A DNA stretch of 64,000 nucleotides from Natronobacterium texcoconense (GCF_900104065.1 NZ_FNLC01000006.1:88896-152895); one strand, 5' to 3'. Counted from the stretch's first letter, positions 1 through 8,966 are shown. Notes: a model not told the origin generated them from the letters alone. Translations and numbers: made by a program.

Positions 1-849
1 GGAACCGGACTCGCGGTCCACGAAGAGGTGTTCGCGCTGTTGCCGGCAGTGATGGCGTTCGTCGGCGCGGCGCTAATCCAGATCGGGACGAACTTCGCGA
101 ACGACTACTACGACGCGATCAAGGGGGCCGACACGGAGGATCGGGAAGGATTCACTCGAGTCACGCAGGCCGGCATTATCTCCCCGGAACAGGTGAAACT
201 CGCGACGATCGTCACGTTCGCGCTGGCGATCCTCTCGGGGACCTACCTGGTCTACGTCGGCGGCGTCCCGATCCTCGCGATCGGACTCGTGAGCGTGCTC
301 TGTGGCTGGGCCTACACGGGTGGACCCTATCCGCTGGGCTATCACGGCTTGGGCGACCTCTTCGTCTTCGTCTTCTTCGGAATCGTGGCGGTGATGGGCA
401 CCTTCTACGTCCAGGCGACTGCAGTGCTCGCGGAACCACTGACGACGACCGTTCCCGCCGGAACCGTCACGCTCGCGGCATTCGTCGCCAGCCTCCCCGT
501 CGCCGCCATCTCGACGTGCATCATCATCGTGAACAATGTCCGAGACAGGGAGACCGACGCCGAGGCCGGCAAGCGGACGCTGGCAGTGCGACTCGGCTAC
601 CGGTGGAGTCGCATCGAGTTCGTCGCACTGCTCGCGCTCGCGTATCTCGCGCCGCTGTGGTTCTGGCCCATCTCCGGCGAGTTCGGCCCCGCCGTCCTGT
701 TGCCGCTGGTGACGCTTCCCTACGCTGCCGTCATTGCCCGTACCGTCTGTACACGAACCGGCGGCGAGGCGCTGAACCCGGCGCTCGAGGGAACTGGCAA
801 ACTGCTCGCGCTCTACGCCGTCCTCTTCGCAGTGGGGCTCTCGATATGA
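1..849 (+). CDS. menA: MenA, 1,4-dihydroxy-2-naphthoate polyprenyltransferase (5' end missing)
   Basis: UbiA-family integral membrane prenyltransferase that joins a polyprenyl chain to dihydroxynaphthoate in menaquinone synthesis. The reading frame is open from base 1, so the true start lies upstream of the window; the first in-frame GTG is at 28. Visible are the first Asp-rich motif NDYYD followed by KGADTEDR, the second motif NNVRDRETDAEAGKRTLAVR, and several hydrophobic helices between and after them. The stop overlaps the start of menC (ATGA), so the genes are translationally coupled. The identification as MenA rather than another UbiA member rests on the adjoining menC and menE. Confidence 0.9.
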   Translation, partial: GTGLAVHEEVFALLPAVMAFVGAALIQIGTNFANDYYDAIKGADTEDREGFTRVTQAGIISPEQVKLATIVTFALAILSGTYLVYVGGVPILAIGLVSVLCGWAYTGGPYPLGYHGLGDLFVFVFFGIVAVMGTFYVQATAVLAEPLTTTVPAGTVTLAAFVASLPVAAISTCIIIVNNVRDRETDAEAGKRTLAVRLGYRWSRIEFVALLALAYLAPLWFWPISGEFGPAVLLPLVTLPYAAVIARTVCTRTGGEALNPALEGTGKLLALYAVLFAVGLSI

Positions 850-1946
850 GTTCGAACACGGACGACCACGAACTGCCGGAGCTTACCCTCGATATCCGCC
901 CGTTCTCTTTGCCTCTCGAGAGCCCGCTCGAGACGGCCGGCGGCTCGATCGAGTCGCGAGAGGGATTTCTGGTTCGCGTCCTCGAGCGGTCGGCCGACGA
1001 GCCGACGGAGTCGACCGTCGGCTTCGGCGAAGCGACGCCGCTTGCCGGCTGGACCGAGTCGTACGACGACTGCGAGGCCGCCCTCGAGCGTGCGCGGACG
1101 GCGATTCGGTCGGACGGGCCGCAGGGGGCGCTCGCGGCCGTCGACGAACAGGTCGCGGCTCGCCACGCGGTCTCGCTCGCACTCGCTGACTTCGAGGCCT
1201 CGCAGTCGGCGACGCCGCTGTACCGACACCTCGGCCAGGAGTCGATGGTCGGTCGCGTTCCGGTGAACGCGACGATCGGTGACGGGGAGACCGACGAAAC
1301 CGCGAAGAAAGCGATGGAAGCAGTCGACCGCGGCTTTACGTGTTGCAAGCTGAAAGCCGGGCTGCGAGACCTCGAGGCGGACATCGATCGCGTCCGTCGC
1401 GTTCGTGAGATGGTCGGCCCCGACGTCGAACTCCGGGTCGACGCGAACGAGGGCTGGACCTACGCCGAGGCCAAACGCGCACTCGAGGCGTTCGACGAAC
1501 TGGACGTCTCGATCCTCGAGCAGCCGCTTCCTGCGGGCGCGCTCGAAGGGTACGCGGACCTCCGTGAAGCGGCCGGCGAGGTCGAAATCGCGCTCGACGA
1601 GGGTGTCCTCGAGCACGGGATCGACGGGATCTGTGGCGCCGATGCCGCCGACGTCGTGGTCCTGAAGCCGATGGCACTGGGTGGCGTCGACGTCGCTCGC
1701 GAGATCGCAGCGTGGGTGAGCCAACTCGATATTACGCCGCTGGTGACGACGACGATCGACGGCGTCGTCGCGCGAACGGGTGCCGTCCACCTCGCGGCGG
1801 CGATCCCTGACGTCCCCGCCTGTGGGCTCGCGACCGCGGAGTTGCTCGCCCAGGACCTCGGGCGCGACCCGGTTTTCCTGGAGAAGGGATCGGCAGTGGT
1901 TCCGCAGGCGAAAGGGCTGGGCGTCGAGGGGGTGTGGCCGGAGTGA
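846..1946 (+). CDS. menC: MenC, o-succinylbenzoate synthase
   Basis: Enolase-superfamily enzyme (366 aa) that dehydrates SHCHC to o-succinylbenzoate. The start is the ATG in the ATGA overlap with menA; a longer upstream frame exists but lacks family similarity. The catalytic set can be read: KLK at residues 168-170, metal ligands in VDANEGW (Asp199), LEQPL (Glu225) and LDEG (Asp251), and Lys274 in VVLKPMALGG. The N-terminal capping domain spans about residues 15-125 and the barrel the rest. It overlaps menE by 13 bases. Confidence 0.92.
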   Translation: MSSNTDDHELPELTLDIRPFSLPLESPLETAGGSIESREGFLVRVLERSADEPTESTVGFGEATPLAGWTESYDDCEAALERARTAIRSDGPQGALAAVDEQVAARHAVSLALADFEASQSATPLYRHLGQESMVGRVPVNATIGDGETDETAKKAMEAVDRGFTCCKLKAGLRDLEADIDRVRRVREMVGPDVELRVDANEGWTYAEAKRALEAFDELDVSILEQPLPAGALEGYADLREAAGEVEIALDEGVLEHGIDGICGADAADVVVLKPMALGGVDVAREIAAWVSQLDITPLVTTTIDGVVARTGAVHLAAAIPDVPACGLATAELLAQDLGRDPVFLEKGSAVVPQAKGLGVEGVWPE

Positions 1947-3478
1947 TCCCCGGACTCGAAGCGTCGCCGCCGGACCTCCTCGCTTCTCGCGCGGCCGCGA
2001 CCCCCGAAACGACCGCGATGATCGACGTCGAAACGGGCCATGAGTGGACCTACACCGAGTTCGACGAACGCGTAGCGGCGGTCGCTCGAGCGTTCGCTCC
2101 CGATTCCTCACGAATCGGTATCCTGATGGATACCCGGCCGGCCTTTGCCGTCGTCTTCTTCGCCGCGATGCGGACGGGGACGACTGTCGTCCCGCTGAAC
2201 GTCCGCGAGACGACCGAGACGCTCGCAGGGAAGGTCGAACGAACCGGTTGCGAGACGATCGTCTGTGAGCGTGAAACCGAGGGAACGGCGCTCGAGATCA
2301 GCGATCGGACGAACGCCGGACCAGTCGTCTCGGTCGACGAGCCCGAGGCGGGAACCGTCGAGTATCTCTCCGATCGGACGGAAGACGGCGTCTCGAGCGC
2401 GTCGGATCGCGAAATCGATCCCGACGACACCCAGCTGATCATGTTCACGTCGGGTACCTCCGGCGAGCCGAAAGGCGTCCGTCTGACCGTCGGGAACCTG
2501 CTCGCCAGTGCGACGGCGTCGGCGTTCCGGCTCGGCGTCGATCCCGACGATCGGTGGCTCTGCTGTCTCCCGATGTACCACATGGGTGGGCTCGCGCCCG
2601 TCCTCCGGTCGACGCTGTACGGAACGACCGTCGTGATCCAGCGCGAGTTCGACCCCCTGGAGACGGCCCGCGTCCTCGAGGAGTACGACGTCACCGGCGT
2701 CTCACTCGTCCCGACGATGTGCAAGCGACTGCTGGAGGCCGGCTGGGAACCCGCCGACTCGCTGCGGTTCGTCCTGCTCGGCGGCGCGCCTGCAACCGAG
2801 GACTTGCTCGAGCGCTGTCTCGAGGCCGGCGTGCCCGTCCACCCGACTTATGGGATGACCGAGACGGCCTCCCAGATCGCGACGGCGACGCCCGAAGAGA
2901 TACGGTCACACGAGGGAACTGTCGGCCGGCCACTCGTCGGCACCGAAGTGACGGTCGTCGACGACGACGGCGAGCGGGTTCCGCCCGGCGAACCCGGCGA
3001 ACTGGTCGTCTCGGGGCCGACGGTGACGCCGGGCTATCTCGAGGACGAGCAGACCGCTGCAGCCATCGGAGAACGAGGGCTACACACGGGCGATATCGGC
3101 TACCGCGACGAGGGCGGTCGACTCTGGATTCTCAACCGCCGCAGCGACCGCATCGTCACGGGCGGGGAGAACGTCGACCCCGGCGAGGTAATCGACGCCT
3201 TGCGGTCTCATCCCGACGTCGACGACGCCTCTGTCGTCGGTCTCCCCGACGAAGAGTGGGGCGAACGGGTCGCCGCCGCGGTCGTACCGGCGGGCGACGG
3301 CCTCGAGTACGCATCGGTGTTCGAGCACTGCGACGAGCGACTCGCGGGGTTCAAACGACCGAAGACGCTCGCGGCCGTCGACGAACTCCCCCGGACTGCG
3401 TCGGGGACGGTCGATCGCGAGGGGGTTCGAGAGCGATTGCTCGAGGACGGCGTCGGCGTAAGTGACGCCCGTCGATAA
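1934..3478 (+). CDS. menE: MenE, o-succinylbenzoate-CoA ligase
   Basis: Acyl-adenylate-forming enzyme (514 aa) that activates o-succinylbenzoate with ATP and CoA. The phosphate-binding loop MFTSGTSGEPKG is at residues 170-181. Further on come the AMP-binding YGMTETASQ, the hinge region HTGDIGYRDEGG...RRSDRI, TGGENVDPGEV, and a C-terminal Lys in PRTASGTVDREG. The GTG start at 1934 gives a full N-terminus and overlaps menC; a GTG four codons inside is possible. It is the last gene of the men cluster in this window. Confidence 0.92.
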   Translation: MAGVIPGLEASPPDLLASRAAATPETTAMIDVETGHEWTYTEFDERVAAVARAFAPDSSRIGILMDTRPAFAVVFFAAMRTGTTVVPLNVRETTETLAGKVERTGCETIVCERETEGTALEISDRTNAGPVVSVDEPEAGTVEYLSDRTEDGVSSASDREIDPDDTQLIMFTSGTSGEPKGVRLTVGNLLASATASAFRLGVDPDDRWLCCLPMYHMGGLAPVLRSTLYGTTVVIQREFDPLETARVLEEYDVTGVSLVPTMCKRLLEAGWEPADSLRFVLLGGAPATEDLLERCLEAGVPVHPTYGMTETASQIATATPEEIRSHEGTVGRPLVGTEVTVVDDDGERVPPGEPGELVVSGPTVTPGYLEDEQTAAAIGERGLHTGDIGYRDEGGRLWILNRRSDRIVTGGENVDPGEVIDALRSHPDVDDASVVGLPDEEWGERVAAAVVPAGDGLEYASVFEHCDERLAGFKRPKTLAAVDELPRTASGTVDREGVRERLLEDGVGVSDARR

Positions 3479-3780
3479 CCCTCGGCCGACTGAAACTTGC
3501 GGAAGACGACGTCGGCTCGTCGAACGCACTTACCGCACGACCTTCGAGAGGGCTGGCTGTTTGGGCGTGAACTCGTGCTGTTTCGTTCCACTACTACGGT
3601 CCGTGGGGTACTGACGTTGCAGCGACAGCTGCGAAGCCCCTGATTCGGATCGCTGTAACTATCTACCGTCGATCACCGGCTCCGTATCTGGCGATCGGCA
3701 GTAATTGCATACAGCGGTCCATATGACAGCGACAACCGATAGAATCTGAGGCGGCTAAACCGGCCGCGATGGAACGAGTG
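3479..3780. other. Intergenic region between convergent genes
   Basis: About 300 bases between menE (plus strand) and a membrane-protein gene (minus strand) that point at each other. I see no convincing gene, tRNA or long inverted repeat in it; presumably it holds the transcription ends of both units. Confidence 0.6.
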
Positions 3781-4329
3781 TCAGGCTGTGGTCGAACTGT
3801 TGACCGTGTAGACTACGCCCACGAGACAGCCAACCGGAATGGTGAGCCACCACGTGAGGGCGAACCCGACGGCGACGACGATACCGGCCAACTCGAGCGC
3901 GTTCGCCAGCGCCGACCCCGCCGCAGCTGACCCTGCTCCTGTAACGAAGAACATTGCCGCGATGGGGACGAACGCCGCGACGTACGTCGCTACCGCACCG
4001 ACGACACCTCTCAACGCACCGCTGAAAGCCGTCTGCGTTTGGATGGCTCGCCATCCGGCCACTCCGATGAGAAACGCTGTCGGTGCGGCAATAACCGATC
4101 CGACCGTCGAGAAGTAGACGACCCAGTGGAACTCGAGCGCTGCAAAGTACGGCGACCAATCGAGACCGAGATGACCGGAATCGACGAGCCAGACTGAGAA
4201 AATGTACAGTGCGGCCGCAAGGACGGCACCGATCGCGGCTGCGTATCCTGCAGCGATATCGTCTCGGTCCGTTCCGGGGCCGTATTGGTCGTAGGTCGTT
4301 CGGAGGGCGTCCTGGTTGGAGGGCAGCAT
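3781..4329 (-). CDS. Four-helix membrane protein, unknown function
   Basis: 182 aa. After a short polar N-terminus (residues 1-25, with a YGPG motif) there are about four hydrophobic segments, near residues 28-50, 68-95, 105-130 and 140-170, with APTAFLIG in the second. No catalytic motif is visible. The protein shares the N-terminal YGPG and Arg/Asp pattern, the APTAF motif and the helix layout with the gene at 49099-49623, so the two look like diverged paralogues. The upstream AT-rich run at 4330-4365 would supply a promoter for a leaderless or short-leader transcript. Confidence 0.7.
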   Translation of the reverse strand: MLPSNQDALRTTYDQYGPGTDRDDIAAGYAAAIGAVLAAALYIFSVWLVDSGHLGLDWSPYFAALEFHWVVYFSTVGSVIAAPTAFLIGVAGWRAIQTQTAFSGALRGVVGAVATYVAAFVPIAAMFFVTGAGSAAAGSALANALELAGIVVAVGFALTWWLTIPVGCLVGVVYTVNSSTTA

Positions 4330-4515
4330 ACGATATATTACTATTCTAACTAATCATAAATACTTTCTTCGGTTGAAACGAGCGAAGTGTACCGACCCGT
4401 GGAGACTGCGACTGCTGTGGCTGGGAGTTTGCAAGTTGCGTTCGTCCGATTACGTCCGTTCGATTCGACCGTCGTCCACAGTCAAGTTAAGAGTCTGCCA
4501 TCCGTACCACGAGTC

Positions 4516-5343
4516 GTGTGTACGCTCACGCTCGCGTGGCAGGTTTTCGACGACGCACCGGTCGCGGTCGCAGCGAACCGAGACGAGCGCCTCGAGCGCG
4601 ACTCGCTCTCGCCCGGCATCTACAGTGAGGAGCCGACGGTGGTCGCGCCGCAGGACGCCGAGGCTGGCGGCACCTGGATCGGCTACAACGAGTTCGGCGT
4701 CTTCGCAGGGATCACGAACCGCTGGATCGACCACGACCTGGCCGGCGACCGCTCCCGTGGACTGCTGGTGGCGGACGTCCTCGAGGCGCGTTCGGCTGGT
4801 GAAGCAGCCGCAATCGTCGAGGATGCGACGGCAGCCGCCGAGTACGACGGCTTCCATCTGGTCATCGCCGACGCCGAGGACGCGTACTGCTACCAGTGGG
4901 ACGGTGACCTCGAGGTCACGGCGTTCGATCCCGGCGTCCACGTCGTGGTCAACGTCGCGGTCGACGACGACGCGGACGTCCCGTCCGCTCGGGCGGACGC
5001 GGCTCGAGCGCAGGCCGAAAACGCTCGCGGGGTCCGCGAGGAACTGTCCGTCGAGAAGGACGAGAGCGGCGAGCCGACGGAAACGGTCGAGGAGTGGCTC
5101 GAGCGCGCTGGCAACGTACTCGGCGATCACGAGTACGGCGTCTGCATCCACGGAGACGGCTTCGGAACTCGATCGTCGTCGCTGATCGCGATCGGTCCCG
5201 AGCAGTCACCGCCCGCCGTTCGATACTCGTATGCCTCGGGTCCGCCGTGCCGGACTGAGTACGATCGCATTGGGGTTTCGCTCGAGGCAGGTAGAGCAGA
5301 AATGGACGCCACGAGCGAGGTCGACGACGAAAGGCACATTTAA
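4516..5343 (+). CDS. NRDE/TANGO2-family protein
   Basis: 275 aa. The GTG at 4516 gives the family's characteristic start Met-Cys (MCTLTLAW), followed by VAVAANRDE, which holds the NRDE motif that names the family, then GGTWIGYNEFGVFAGITNR. Members are cytosolic; their chemistry is unsettled, though the conserved Cys2 suggests an N-terminal-nucleophile fold. The frame stays open upstream to 4387, but that extension has no family similarity. The stop codon is next to the TATA-like box that drives the following gene. Confidence 0.85.
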   Translation: MCTLTLAWQVFDDAPVAVAANRDERLERDSLSPGIYSEEPTVVAPQDAEAGGTWIGYNEFGVFAGITNRWIDHDLAGDRSRGLLVADVLEARSAGEAAAIVEDATAAAEYDGFHLVIADAEDAYCYQWDGDLEVTAFDPGVHVVVNVAVDDDADVPSARADAARAQAENARGVREELSVEKDESGEPTETVEEWLERAGNVLGDHEYGVCIHGDGFGTRSSSLIAIGPEQSPPAVRYSYASGPPCRTEYDRIGVSLEAGRAEMDATSEVDDERHI

Positions 5344-5369
5344 GCGGCTCCCCCAATTCTGTTGTGGAC

Positions 5370-5420
5370 ATGGACGAACTCCTGCCTGTCGCGGCGAGCA
5401 CGGAGGGGTGGTCACCGTGA
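5370..5420 (+). CDS. Possible 16-aa leader peptide
   Basis: A TATA-like sequence (ATTTAAG, 5338-5344) places the transcription start at about 5367-5370, directly on an ATG. That ATG opens a 16-codon frame encoding MDELLPVAASTEGWSP, whose TGA stop overlaps the GTG start of the HTH gene (GTGA, 5417-5420). A leaderless mini-ORF ending inside the next start codon suggests translational coupling. Whether the peptide has a role of its own is inference. Confidence 0.4.
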   Translation: MDELLPVAASTEGWSP

Positions 5421-5767
5421 GCGTTTCCGCGGTCGAAGAAGAACTGTCCGAGGACGAGCGTGCCGGGCTCGAGCTCGTTCGCGAGACCGGGGGAATCCAC
5501 CAGAGCGACTTCTGGAAGGAACTGGACGTTTCCTCGCGCAAGGGGAGCCGAATCGTCGAGTCACTCGTCGAGAAGGGGCTGGTCGACCGCGAGGAGACGG
5601 TCTACGACGGACACAACACTTACTACATCAGCCCGACGGCGCGGGACCTGGATTTCACACTCTTGATGGCCGGCGACATGCTCTCGCCGTTTATCGGCGA
5701 GGAGGAGGTCGATCCCAACAGCGACGCCTTCTCGCAATGGATCATGAACCTCGCCTACGAGGAGTAA
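5417..5767 (+). CDS. Winged-helix transcriptional regulator (MarR/COG2512-like)
   Basis: 116 aa counted from the GTG at 5417; a GTG at 5408 would add three residues. Residues 10-70 form a winged-helix domain: GGIHQSDFWKELDVS is the helix-turn-helix, then SRIVESLVEKGLVDREE and the wing YDGHNTYYISPTARD. The acidic C-terminal tail (FIGEEEVDPNSDAFSQW) is typical of a haloarchaeal single-domain regulator. It is preceded by a possible leader peptide and stands alone. The target is unknown. Confidence 0.8.
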   Translation: MSVSAVEEELSEDERAGLELVRETGGIHQSDFWKELDVSSRKGSRIVESLVEKGLVDREETVYDGHNTYYISPTARDLDFTLLMAGDMLSPFIGEEEVDPNSDAFSQWIMNLAYEE

Positions 5768-5925
5768 CGAGTTTCTTTTCGAGGATTTGGTCGGTATCGT
5801 CGTCGTCGTGATCGAGTAGACTCGTCTCCAGCAAACCCACTGAACACCTCGATACGGACGTTCCGACAGTCCCGGCAACCCCAATAACCTAACCCTCTTT
5901 ACATTCAGCTGTTTATCATAATGCG

Positions 5926-6321
5926 ATGCGCTCGAGGGTGCCAAAACCACACGTTCTCGTTGTGTTCGTCTGTTTTGTTTTCGTGGTTAGTCTGAGTACG
6001 ATACGTCTCGTAGAACATAGTACGAACTGGAGTTCGTGGCTCTGGGCAGGAACAGTTTCTATCGGTGTTTTCCTTATTACTGGACCGTTCGCGTGGCATA
6101 TTCGTGACCGGATATCAGCGAATCGGTACGGGAAACTCCGAATTATTGGATTTGGACTCCTGTTTGTCGTTACACTCGTACTCAGTGTCGAACTGCCGCT
6201 CCGGGGTCTTTCGCAGTTCCTCTATGCGACGGTTCTTGGCGGTACTCTCGGATACGTCACGACAGTCGTCGTTGAACAGGGAGTCGTTTCTGACCACCGC
6301 CAGTCTATGACGGGCAAGTAA
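5926..6321 (+). CDS. Small membrane protein, unknown
   Basis: 131 aa with four hydrophobic segments at about residues 9-28, 37-56, 72-90 and 95-115. The composition is less GC-rich than its neighbours. An out-of-frame ATG lies five bases upstream; the start at 5926 is chosen because it opens the long frame. No domain recognised. Confidence 0.6.
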   Translation: MRSRVPKPHVLVVFVCFVFVVSLSTIRLVEHSTNWSSWLWAGTVSIGVFLITGPFAWHIRDRISANRYGKLRIIGFGLLFVVTLVLSVELPLRGLSQFLYATVLGGTLGYVTTVVVEQGVVSDHRQSMTGK

Positions 6322-6377
6322 CGAGAACGACTTTCTCCTTCGACGGGTCTGTCAGAGTCGACATACGCCGTTTCCAT

Positions 6378-6515
6378 CTATAGATTCCACGCAGTGTCGG
6401 TAGTGTCGAGAAACTCTCGTCCGAAGAGGACGATCTCGTCATCGACCTCGAGCGGTCCGGTTTCGTCGCCCATTGGCCACTGATGAGATATTACACTAGT
6501 GGAGACGGGGGAATA
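6378..6515 (-). pseudogene. C-terminal remnant of a lipoprotein gene
   Basis: Read on the minus strand in one frame, this gives VSTSVISHQWPMGDETGPLE, then VDDEIV, a Phe/Thr-rich tail and a stop at 6378-6380. The intact lipoprotein at 37722-38270 ends with the same order of motifs (HQTIGDDEPGPLEVDYEIV, then FFETTYTA). The matching N-terminus lies about 470 bases away at 6986-7120, so this is the 3' part of a broken gene. It directly follows the stop of the AT-rich gene 6496-6873. Confidence 0.7.
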
Positions 6516-6873
6516 CTCCAATTTGAGTGCGGACACTGTACTCTATGACAGCAAGGACTGCTAATCCACCAATCAATAGTCCCTGAATGACTGGTGAAAA
6601 ATAAAGAACGATGGAGGGTTCCATACTGTATCCAGAGATAATTTCGCTCACCACGCCGAATTGTACGTACAAACTAAACAGGAGTGGTAGTATGATACTG
6701 TACTGCAGAAGCATATATACAGGTGCTGCAGCAACAATAAAAATTGGGGTTGCCAAAACTATGATCTCCAGTCTGATACTGCCAGAGATGGAAAATATTC
6801 CATAGACGGCAGTAGCTACATGAAGCAGTCCGAAAATAATAGATACTCCTAGTACTGTTATTCCTCTCCTCAT
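6496..6873 (-). CDS. AT-rich gene for a four-helix membrane protein
   Basis: 125 aa, almost wholly hydrophobic, with four predicted membrane segments and few charged residues. Base composition is clearly AT-rich against the GC-rich surroundings, a sign of recent transfer. It lies exactly between the N- and C-terminal remnants of a lipoprotein gene, so it was probably carried in on the insertion that broke that gene. Function unknown. Confidence 0.5.
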   Translation of the reverse strand: MRRGITVLGVSIIFGLLHVATAVYGIFSISGSIRLEIIVLATPIFIVAAAPVYMLLQYSIILPLLFSLYVQFGVVSEIISGYSMEPSIVLYFSPVIQGLLIGGLAVLAVIEYSVRTQIGVFPRLH

Positions 6874-6985
6874 AATAACAATTCTACAATATATTCTACG
6901 TGGTTTTCACCAGACATTTCCTTGCCTTGGTATTGTCTTCTATGACTCATTAGGCTTTTTCTAGACGTTTAGTCGCGACTATAGA

Positions 6986-7120
6986 CTAGATAGTGCCACA
7001 CGAATCGTCGCGCTCTTCGATCGAGTTCTCGAGAGCTATCTCTTCCTCGAGTGCCGAGTAACCGCCGGGGAAACCGTCAGGCACGACTGCGGTTGTAGTG
7101 AGATGCAGTCTCCGGTTCAC
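6986..7120 (-). pseudogene. N-terminal remnant of a lipoprotein gene
   Basis: From a GTG at 7120 the minus strand reads MNRRLHLTTTAVVPDGFPGG and then SALEEEIALENSIEERD before a TAG at 6986-6988. The intact paralogue at 37722 begins MNRRQYLATTAVVASVSLSG, then CSALEEEVSLRNPTEDRD. The lipobox Cys has become Tyr and similarity stops abruptly just before the stop codon, where the insertion begins. A perfect 12-base palindrome (TAGTCGCGACTA, 6970-6981) sits at this junction. Confidence 0.72.
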
Positions 7121-7221
7121 AGTTTACTGCAGCTCTCTACCTGTTATCTGTTTTGTTGAAATAATAGGTGATCCTGGAACGCTGTTCGGTTCGATGGCAG
7201 TCCCGGGCGATCGAAACCGGT

Positions 7222-8493
7222 TTACTCGAGCGCGCTCGCCGCCTGAATAATCCGCTCTTCGCCGAACGCGGGACCGATTAGCTGCAGGCCGACGGGAAGT
7301 CCGTCGGTTTCACCGGCGGGAACCGAAATCGCGGGCAGGTCCGCGAGGTTCACTGGAACGGTGTTCGCGTCCGCGAGGTACATCTGGAGGGGGTCCTCGA
7401 GGCTCTCGCCGAGTTCGAACGGCGGCACGGGCATCGTCGGCGAGGCCAGCACGTCGGCTTCCGAGAGGGCCTCGTCGAAGTCCTGTTTGACCCACGCTCG
7501 GGCGTCCTGGGCTTTCTTGTAGTACTTGTCGTGGTAGCCGGCAGAGAGCGCGTACGTGCCGAGCAGGATGCGGCGTTTGACCTCGTCGCCAAAGCCTTCC
7601 TTTCGGGCCTCCGAGAACGCCTCGTTCCAGTTGCCGTCGTAGCCGCCGGAGTTGCCGTATCGGACGCCGTCGAACCGCGCGAGGTTCGAGGACGCCTCGG
7701 ACATGGCGATCACGTAGTAGGCTTCGACGGCGTGTTCGACCGACGGCAGGGAGACCTCGTGGTACTCTGCACCCTTGTCCTCGAGGTCGGCGATGGCGTC
7801 CCAGAACGTCTCGACGACGTCCTCGTCTGCACCCTCGAGCAGTTCCGTGGGGACGCCGATGGTGAGGCCGTCGACGTCGCCGGTGGCGGCGTCGGCGTAG
7901 CTCTCGCCCTCGAGTTGTGGCTCGCGCGTGGTTGCGTCCCGTTCGTCGCTCCCCGCGATCACGTCCAGCAGTGCAGCGGCGTCCTCGACGGTGTTCGCGA
8001 AGGGACCGATCTGCTCTAGGCTGTTGGCGTAAGCGACGAGTCCGTATCGGGAGACCAGCCCGTAGGTGGGCTTGATCCCGACGACGCCACAGAACGCGGC
8101 TGGACAGCGGATCGAGCCGCCGGTGTCGGAGCCGAGCGCGACGTCTGCCTCGCCTGCGGCGACTGCGGCGGCCGATCCGCCGGAAGAGCCACCGGGAACG
8201 CGGCCAGGCGCGGCAGGGTTGTCCACGGCACCGAAGTTCGAGGTCTCGTTGGTCGTCCCCATCCCGAACTCGTCCATGTTGGCCTTACCGACGATGGTTG
8301 CGCCTGCGTCTTTCAGGCGGGAGACGACCGTCGCGTCGTAGGGCGGGACGTACTCCTCTAGCATCGCCGACCCGCAGGTCGTTCGGACGCCCTCGGTCGA
8401 GATGTTGTCCTTGACGGCGACGGTCGTGTCGGCCAGCGGGCCGTCCTCGTCGCCTTCGATTCGGTCTTCCGTGATGAAGATGTTTGCCGACAT
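7222..8493 (-). CDS. gatA: GatA, Asp/Glu-tRNA amidotransferase subunit A
   Basis: Amidase-signature subunit (423 aa) that hydrolyses glutamine and passes ammonia to GatB for Asn-tRNA/Gln-tRNA formation. The Ser-cisSer-Lys triad is present: Lys28 in VAVKDN, the Ser pair in PGGSSGGSAA (about residue 103) and nucleophile Ser127 in GSDTGGSIR. The N-terminus is about 50 residues shorter than in bacterial GatA. It starts two bases after the gatC stop, forming a gatCA operon; gatB is not in the window. Confidence 0.95.
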   Translation of the reverse strand: MSANIFITEDRIEGDEDGPLADTTVAVKDNISTEGVRTTCGSAMLEEYVPPYDATVVSRLKDAGATIVGKANMDEFGMGTTNETSNFGAVDNPAAPGRVPGGSSGGSAAAVAAGEADVALGSDTGGSIRCPAAFCGVVGIKPTYGLVSRYGLVAYANSLEQIGPFANTVEDAAALLDVIAGSDERDATTREPQLEGESYADAATGDVDGLTIGVPTELLEGADEDVVETFWDAIADLEDKGAEYHEVSLPSVEHAVEAYYVIAMSEASSNLARFDGVRYGNSGGYDGNWNEAFSEARKEGFGDEVKRRILLGTYALSAGYHDKYYKKAQDARAWVKQDFDEALSEADVLASPTMPVPPFELGESLEDPLQMYLADANTVPVNLADLPAISVPAGETDGLPVGLQLIGPAFGEERIIQAASALE

Positions 8494-8495
8494 GA

Positions 8496-8774
8496 TCAGG
8501 AAACGTTCGGGCCCTTGAAGTAGCCGTCCTCGGTTTCGGGCGCGTTCCGGAGCGCCTCCTCGCTATCCAGCGACTCACGTTCCTCGTCCGGCCGCATCAC
8601 GTTCACCAGGTCGGCCTCGCGGTCGACCTCGGGAACCTCGTCCAGCGTCTCGAAGTACTCGAGGATGTCCGCGAACTGTCGGGTGAACTGGTCGACCTCG
8701 TCGTCTGCGAGGTCGACGCGGGCCAGCTCCGCGACGTGGCGGACTTCCTCGGGGCTGACGGCGTCGTCGCTCAT
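8496..8774 (-). CDS. gatC: GatC, Asp/Glu-tRNA amidotransferase subunit C
   Basis: 92 aa. Begins with the family pattern SPEEVRHVAELARVDLADDE and ends with APETEDGYFKGPNV, the extended segment that wraps between GatA and GatB. It is the first gene of the gatC-gatA operon and is transcribed divergently from the tfb gene across a 190-base promoter region. Confidence 0.94.
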   Translation of the reverse strand: MSDDAVSPEEVRHVAELARVDLADDEVDQFTRQFADILEYFETLDEVPEVDREADLVNVMRPDEERESLDSEEALRNAPETEDGYFKGPNVS

Positions 8775-8966
8775 ACGTGTCCGAACCCGCTTCCGGGGAG
8801 TAAGGGTTTCGATACGTGGGAACTGCCCCGGTTGCTCGAGCGGTCACGGATATCGTCGCAACCACCCGAGGTTACGCCAGCCGTCACCGAAGTTTTTAAG
8901 TAACCGACGTTCGTTACTAGGATCACTACAGAGCGTTTTATCGACGTTTCGATCGGTCCCAACACA

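Noticed and set aside
813..2111. A 432-codon frame antisense to menC and menE
   Set aside because: Shadow of the GC-rich men genes; no domain and Arg-rich composition.
6970..6981. Palindrome TAGTCGCGACTA as a transcription terminator or operator
   Set aside because: It lies at the junction of a broken gene and has no following T-run; more likely linked to the insertion than to control.
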